The notes under the pieces were generated by a model. It did not search any database and had not been told where the DNA came from. It was given only the letters and a program-made list of their open reading frames with translations. The translations under genes were made by a program, and so were the position numbers. Shown one piece after another: positions 60,601 through 64,000 of a stretch of DNA of 64,000 nucleotides. How positions within the stretch are numbered: position 1 is the stretch's first letter; every line of letters starts with the position of its first letter. The DNA lies in assembly GCF_024448895.1 (NCBI RefSeq), contig NZ_JAMOIC010000023.1:1-64000 (forward strand), read 5' to 3'. Source of the DNA: Stutzerimonas stutzeri (GTDB lineage Bacteria > Pseudomonadota > Gammaproteobacteria > Pseudomonadales > Pseudomonadaceae).

Positions 60601-61827
60601 CTAGGTGTCTGTCCCGGGCTGATGCCGGGGTAGGCCGACGGAAATGATTGCGGCCAATAGCACGAAGGCGCTGGACACCCACAGGCAGGCCTGAAGTCCA
60701 TAAGCCTGGAAAATCCATCCGGAGAGCATGGTGCCGAGCAGCCGGCCCATGGCGTTCGACATGTAGTAGAAGCCCACATCGAGCGATACGCCGTCTTCCT
60801 TGGCGTAGGAGACGATCAGGTAGCTATGCAGCGATGAGTTCACTGCGAACAACACGCCGAATAGCATCAGCCCGCCCAGCAAAACCCAGTGTGCAGACAG
60901 TTGGGTGTCCAGGCCCAACGCAATCGCAGCGGGCAAACCAGCAAGGAGCAGCGCCCATATCAGCGCGGCACGACCATCGGGTACCTGTCCCTTTGCGCGG
61001 CCGGTGAACAGTGGCGCGAACGATTGCACGATGCCGTAACCGATGATCCAGGCAGCCAGAAATGCACCGACGCGCCAGTGATCCCAGCCAAAGGTGCTCG
61101 CCAGATAAACCGGTAGCGCGACCACGAACCAGACATCACGTGCGCCGAAGAGAAACAGCCTTGCCGCCGAGAGAATGTTGATGGCCCGGCTCTTGGACAG
61201 AATCTCCTTGAACTTCGGCTTTGCTTTTGCCTTCCCGAGATCCTTCTTCAACAGCATCAGGCTCGCTATCCAAACCAGGGTCAGAAGGGCGGCCATCGCC
61301 AGCACAGCGCCGCGGAACTCCAGCCACACCAGCAGCACGCCGCCCAGAAAGAAGCCGACACCCTTAAGCGCGTTTTTAGAGCCTGTAAGCAGCGCCACCC
61401 ACTTATAGAGCGTGCCTTGGGCACCAGCTGGGACCAGCAATTTGATCGAGCTTTTGGCGCTCATCTTGTTGAGGTCCTTGGCGATACCGGACATCGCCTG
61501 GGCCGCCATCACCCAGGGAACGATGAGCCAGTGGCTGGGCACTGTGAGCAGCAGTAGCGCTACCACTTGCAGCGCAAGGCCAATGTTCATGGTTCTGTTC
61601 AGGCCCAGCCGCGCACCCAGCCAGCCCCCCACGAGATTGGTGACGACCCCGAAGATCTCGTAGAAGAGAAACAGCATGGCGATCTGCAGAGGGGCATAAC
61701 CCAGCTGGTGGAAGTGCAGCACCACCAGCATGCGCAGGGCACCGTCTGTGAGAGTGAAAGCCCAGTAGTTCGCGGTCACGACCAGGTACTGGCGGACTTC
61801 CGGGGCGAGGCGGGAGAGGGCGTGCAT
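60601..61827 (-). CDS. arsJ: Organoarsenical efflux MFS transporter ArsJ
   Basis: A 408-residue major facilitator with about 12 helices, resembling ArsJ, which exports 1-arseno-3-phosphoglycerate made by the linked GAPDH. Notable segments: NYWAFTLTDGALRMLVVLHF, IAKDLNKMSAKSSIKLLVP (about 130-150, unusual cytosolic loop of ArsJ) and FLFGARDVWFVVALPVYL. ATG 61827 is used; the ORF extends to 61887 without a ribosome site. Downstream of GAPDH by 128 bp on the same strand. Confidence 0.9.
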   Translation of the reverse strand: MHALSRLAPEVRQYLVVTANYWAFTLTDGALRMLVVLHFHQLGYAPLQIAMLFLFYEIFGVVTNLVGGWLGARLGLNRTMNIGLALQVVALLLLTVPSHWLIVPWVMAAQAMSGIAKDLNKMSAKSSIKLLVPAGAQGTLYKWVALLTGSKNALKGVGFFLGGVLLVWLEFRGAVLAMAALLTLVWIASLMLLKKDLGKAKAKPKFKEILSKSRAINILSAARLFLFGARDVWFVVALPVYLASTFGWDHWRVGAFLAAWIIGYGIVQSFAPLFTGRAKGQVPDGRAALIWALLLAGLPAAIALGLDTQLSAHWVLLGGLMLFGVLFAVNSSLHSYLIVSYAKEDGVSLDVGFYYMSNAMGRLLGTMLSGWIFQAYGLQACLWVSSAFVLLAAIISVGLPRHQPGTDT

Positions 61828-61955
61828 GGTCGAGTCCGTGGTGAGTTGATGCAGTCCGAGCAGACCGGCGCAACCGATGAGGGGCAAGTGAATCTCGCCC
61901 GTGTCACCATCGGAAGTTCTCAGGATGGCGTCACGGGCGGGCCGAGAGGGTTAAC

Positions 61956-62963
61956 TCAGTCGGCGAGGCCAACCTTTCGCGCCAGCTCTACGGTGCGGTT
62001 GGCGTAGCCCCACTCGTTGTCGTACCAGGCATAGAGCTTCACCTGGGTGCCGTTCACCACCATCGTCGACAGCGCATCGATGATCGAGGAACGCGGATCG
62101 GTCCGGTAATCGATGGAAACCAGCGGCCGCTCTTCGTAGCCGAGAATGCCCTTCAGCGGACCTTCGCTCGCGGCAGCCTTCAGCAGCTGATTGACCTCAT
62201 CGACGGACGTGCTGCGCTCGACCTCGAATACGCAGTCGGTCAGCGAGGCATTGGCCAGCGGGACGCGCACGGCATGCCCATTGAGCTTGCCGCGCAGCTC
62301 GGGGAAGATCTCCGCGATCGCAGTGGCCGAGCCCGTGGTGGTCGGTATCAGGCTCATGCCGGATGCGCGGGCGCGGCGCAGGTCCTTGTGCGGCTGATCG
62401 AGGATGCTTTGAGTGTTGGTCAGGTCGTGAATGGTGGTGATCGAGCCGTGGCCAATGCCGAGGTGCTCATGGATCACCTTGACCACCGGCGCCAAGCAAT
62501 TGGTGGTGCAGGATGCGGCGGTGACGATGCGATGTTGGGCTGGGTCGAATAGCTCGTCGTTGACGCCCATGACGATGTTGAGCGCACCGGCCTCCTTGAT
62601 GGGCGCGCTGACGACCACGCGTTTAACGCCCTGATCCAGATAGCCTTGCAGCACCGCGACGGTCTTCATCTTTCCGCTGGCCTCGATCACCAGATCGCAG
62701 TCTGACCAATCTGTGTCTGCGATGGCCTTGTTTGCGGTCACCTGGATTCGCTTGCCTGCGATCACAACGCAATCGCCTCCACTGCTCGCTTCGTGCTGCC
62801 AGCGGCCGTGTACCGAATCGAAATTCAAGAGGTGTGCGTGGGTCGCCGCGTCACCGGCCGGATCGTTGATGCGAATGAAATCCAGCTCGGGCCAGTCCCA
62901 GGCAGCGCGCAGTGCCAGGCGCCCGATTCGGCCGAAGCCATTGATGCCTACCTTGATCGTCAT
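61956..62963 (-). CDS. ArsJ-associated glyceraldehyde-3-phosphate dehydrogenase
   Basis: A 335-residue GAPDH: NAD motif [11 protein letters not shown] (6-16), catalytic C152 (ASCTTNC) and H179 (TTIHD), and the C-terminal [10 protein letters not shown] segment. In ars operons such enzymes form 1-arseno-3-phosphoglycerate from arsenate, which ArsJ exports, giving arsenate resistance. It lies 18 bp after the YnfA gene and 128 bp before arsJ. Sequence is complete with no loss of active-site residues. Confidence 0.93.
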   Translation of the reverse strand: MTIKVGINGFGRIGRLALRAAWDWPELDFIRINDPAGDAATHAHLLNFDSVHGRWQHEASSGGDCVVIAGKRIQVTANKAIADTDWSDCDLVIEASGKMKTVAVLQGYLDQGVKRVVVSAPIKEAGALNIVMGVNDELFDPAQHRIVTAASCTTNCLAPVVKVIHEHLGIGHGSITTIHDLTNTQSILDQPHKDLRRARASGMSLIPTTTGSATAIAEIFPELRGKLNGHAVRVPLANASLTDCVFEVERSTSVDEVNQLLKAAASEGPLKGILGYEERPLVSIDYRTDPRSSIIDALSTMVVNGTQVKLYAWYDNEWGYANRTVELARKVGLAD

Positions 62964-62981
62964 CGTTTTGATTCCCGTAGA

Positions 62982-63308
62982 TCAGGCGCCCCGAGGCGCA
63001 AACATGATGATGGCCATGCCGACAAGCGCGACTGCCGAACCCAGCAGGTCCCAGCCGGTAGGCCGGATGCCGTCCACAAGCCATAGCCAGATGATGGCCG
63101 CGCCGATGTAGACGCCGCCGTAGGCTGCATACACCCGTCCCGCTGACGTCGGATGCAGCGAAAGCAGCCAGGCGAAGAGCACCAGCGATGCCGCCGCAGG
63201 CACCAGCAGCCAGACGCTTTTGCCTTGTCTCAGCCACAGGTAGGGCAGGTAGCAACCGACGATCTCCGCCAGCGCAGTGAGTGCGAACAAACCAAAGGTT
63301 TTCAGCAT
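62982..63308 (-). CDS. YnfA family small membrane protein
   Basis: A 108-residue protein with four membrane helices ([54 protein letters not shown] and [17 protein letters not shown]) and the family signature [17 protein letters not shown] (about 70-86). YnfA belongs to the small-multidrug-resistance-like group. It overlaps the phosphatase gene by 7 bp and so is part of the ars transcript; a role in arsenic export is speculative. Confidence 0.9.
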   Translation of the reverse strand: MLKTFGLFALTALAEIVGCYLPYLWLRQGKSVWLLVPAAASLVLFAWLLSLHPTSAGRVYAAYGGVYIGAAIIWLWLVDGIRPTGWDLLGSAVALVGMAIIMFAPRGA

Positions 63309-63808
63309 GTGCTTGGGTCGCCGAACTGAGCGAGCCAGGAGACATGAGCGGGATGTTGAATGGCTTTGGGTCGAAGCGCCTGTACCCGTTGTATGGCGGC
63401 CTCCCGAGCAAGACCCAGTTCTATCAGGATGCGTGCGGCGATCAGTCCGGTGCGCCCGGAGCCGCCCTTGCAGTGGATTGCCAGCATGCCGCTACCGACT
63501 AGCAGCGAGAGGATCTGCTCGCGTTGGCGGACCCACGCGGCGTCGAAGTCGTCCAGCGGAACCTGCTCATCAGCAACAGGCAGGTGCAGCCACTCTAGGC
63601 CATATTTGGCGCACTGTTCGCCAAGGTCGGAGGCCTGATTGGCGGCCAGTTCGGCGTCCGGCATCAAGGTGATGAGGGCATTCGCGCCCGCCGTTTTCAG
63701 TGTGGCCAGCGCCTCGTCAATGCTCGTGCCTCTTGTGCCCGGGCACGGGGTGAAGATCAGGTGGCCCGGAGCTTGTGGAATATCCAGTACATCGTAGGGG
63801 TGCGGCAT
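63302..63808 (-). CDS. Dual-specificity/CDKN3-like protein phosphatase
   Basis: A 168-residue cysteine-based phosphatase with the P-loop C113-x5-R119 ([10 protein letters not shown]) and the general-acid Asp in LPVADEQVP (D80). The overall shape (about 40-150) is that of the CDKN3/atypical dual-specificity group. The start at 63808 is used because AAGGAG lies 8 bases upstream; ATG 63814 is two codons earlier with too short a spacing. Its position between arsH and YnfA suggests it may hydrolyse a phosphate or phospho-arsenic compound, possibly arsenophosphoglycerate-related; this is speculative. Confidence 0.84.
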   Translation of the reverse strand: MPHPYDVLDIPQAPGHLIFTPCPGTRGTSIDEALATLKTAGANALITLMPDAELAANQASDLGEQCAKYGLEWLHLPVADEQVPLDDFDAAWVRQREQILSLLVGSGMLAIHCKGGSGRTGLIAARILIELGLAREAAIQRVQALRPKAIQHPAHVSWLAQFGDPSTC

Positions 63809-63826
63809 GGTCATCTCTCCTTCGAT

Positions 63827-64000
63827 TCAGATCGAGCGCTGGTTGACCCGCGCCGACAGTGCCGCTGCCGATTCCTTGCGCTCCGAATAACGATCAACCA
63901 GATAACTGCCACGCCCGCGCATCAACAAGGTGAACTTGACCAGCTCCTCCATCACATCCACGACCCGGTCATAAAAGGCCGAAGGCTTCATCCGGCCAGC
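63827..64000 (-). CDS. arsH: ArsH (3' end, cut by the window edge)
   Basis: The last 57 residues of a protein that ends [19 protein letters not shown]... [20 protein letters not shown]. This matches the conserved C-terminus of ArsH, an NADPH-dependent FMN reductase that oxidises trivalent organoarsenicals. The 5' part, including the flavodoxin fold, lies beyond position 64000, so start and integrity cannot be judged. It runs toward the phosphatase gene, 18 bp downstream on the same strand. Confidence 0.88.
   Translation of the reverse strand, partial: AGRMKPSAFYDRVVDVMEELVKFTLLMRGRGSYLVDRYSERKESAAALSARVNQRSI

Noticed and set aside
1-64000. tRNA, rRNA, CRISPR array, transposase, integrase or phage genes
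   Set aside because: No matching sequence pattern or protein was seen anywhere in the window; repeats present are REP-type or small inverted-repeat elements.

Overview
The window is high-GC gammaproteobacterial chromosome. Gene content (mucD, hppD, polB with Pseudomonas-type protein sequence, a CheV-type protein, a nirBD assimilation block, REP elements of the GTAGGAGCGAGCTTGCTCGC type) points to a member of Pseudomonadaceae, most likely close to Pseudomonas/Stutzerimonas stutzeri. No rRNA, tRNA, CRISPR array, transposase or phage gene was seen. The species call is inference from protein resemblance, not from a marker gene.

Layout. 0.2-6.5 kb: a DUF1615 lipoprotein, an AraC regulator converging on a LysE exporter, a HAD phosphatase, a stand-alone mucD-like periplasmic protease, and small cupin and zinc-ribbon-like proteins. 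6.7-14.6 kb: two large hybrid histidine kinases flanking a tandem glycine riboswitch that leads into a DadA-type amino acid dehydrogenase. 14.8-20.9 kb: FKBP, a cysteine-cluster protein, GNAT, an orphan NosR-like membrane flavo/iron-sulfur protein, a thiolase and a CheV-type protein. 20.9-21.6 kb: a tandem duplication of about 340 bp carrying the 3' end of cheV and REP pairs. 21.6-27.1 kb: an SMP-30-like secreted hydrolase, DNA polymerase II, a RES-Xre toxin-antitoxin pair, DUF3079.

27.1-32.5 kb is the most striking block: six tightly overlapping minus-strand genes encoding RsbR, RsbS and RsbT (a stressosome), a switch-kinase/RsbX-like phosphatase fusion, a soluble histidine kinase and a double-receiver hybrid kinase. 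The arrangement predicts a stressosome that signals into a two-component phosphorelay instead of sigma-B. 33-41.6 kb: an SH3-domain membrane protein, two unknown small proteins, and the assimilatory nitrite block (nirB, nirD, formate/nitrite channel, a fused PP2C phosphatase/Ser-Thr kinase). nirB is preceded by a very strong hairpin terminator and a paired hairpin that looks like a NasT/ANTAR antitermination leader.

42-52 kb: an aldo/keto reductase, an esterase-like phytase-family protein, an MDR oxidoreductase, an unusual glycosyltransferase-RmlD fusion followed by a SAF-domain dehydrogenase, small proteins, and hppD. 52.2-64 kb: an arsenic-handling region, all on the minus strand, running from arsH (cut by the window edge) through a dual-specificity-type phosphatase, YnfA, an ArsJ-associated GAPDH and ArsJ, then a TetR regulator, then a HAD dehalogenase-like protein, ArsS, a sodium:solute symporter, a VTT-flavoprotein fusion, two arsenosugar-type glycosyltransferases and a DUF547 protein. 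It combines 1-arseno-3-phosphoglycerate formation and export with a putative arsenosugar pathway.
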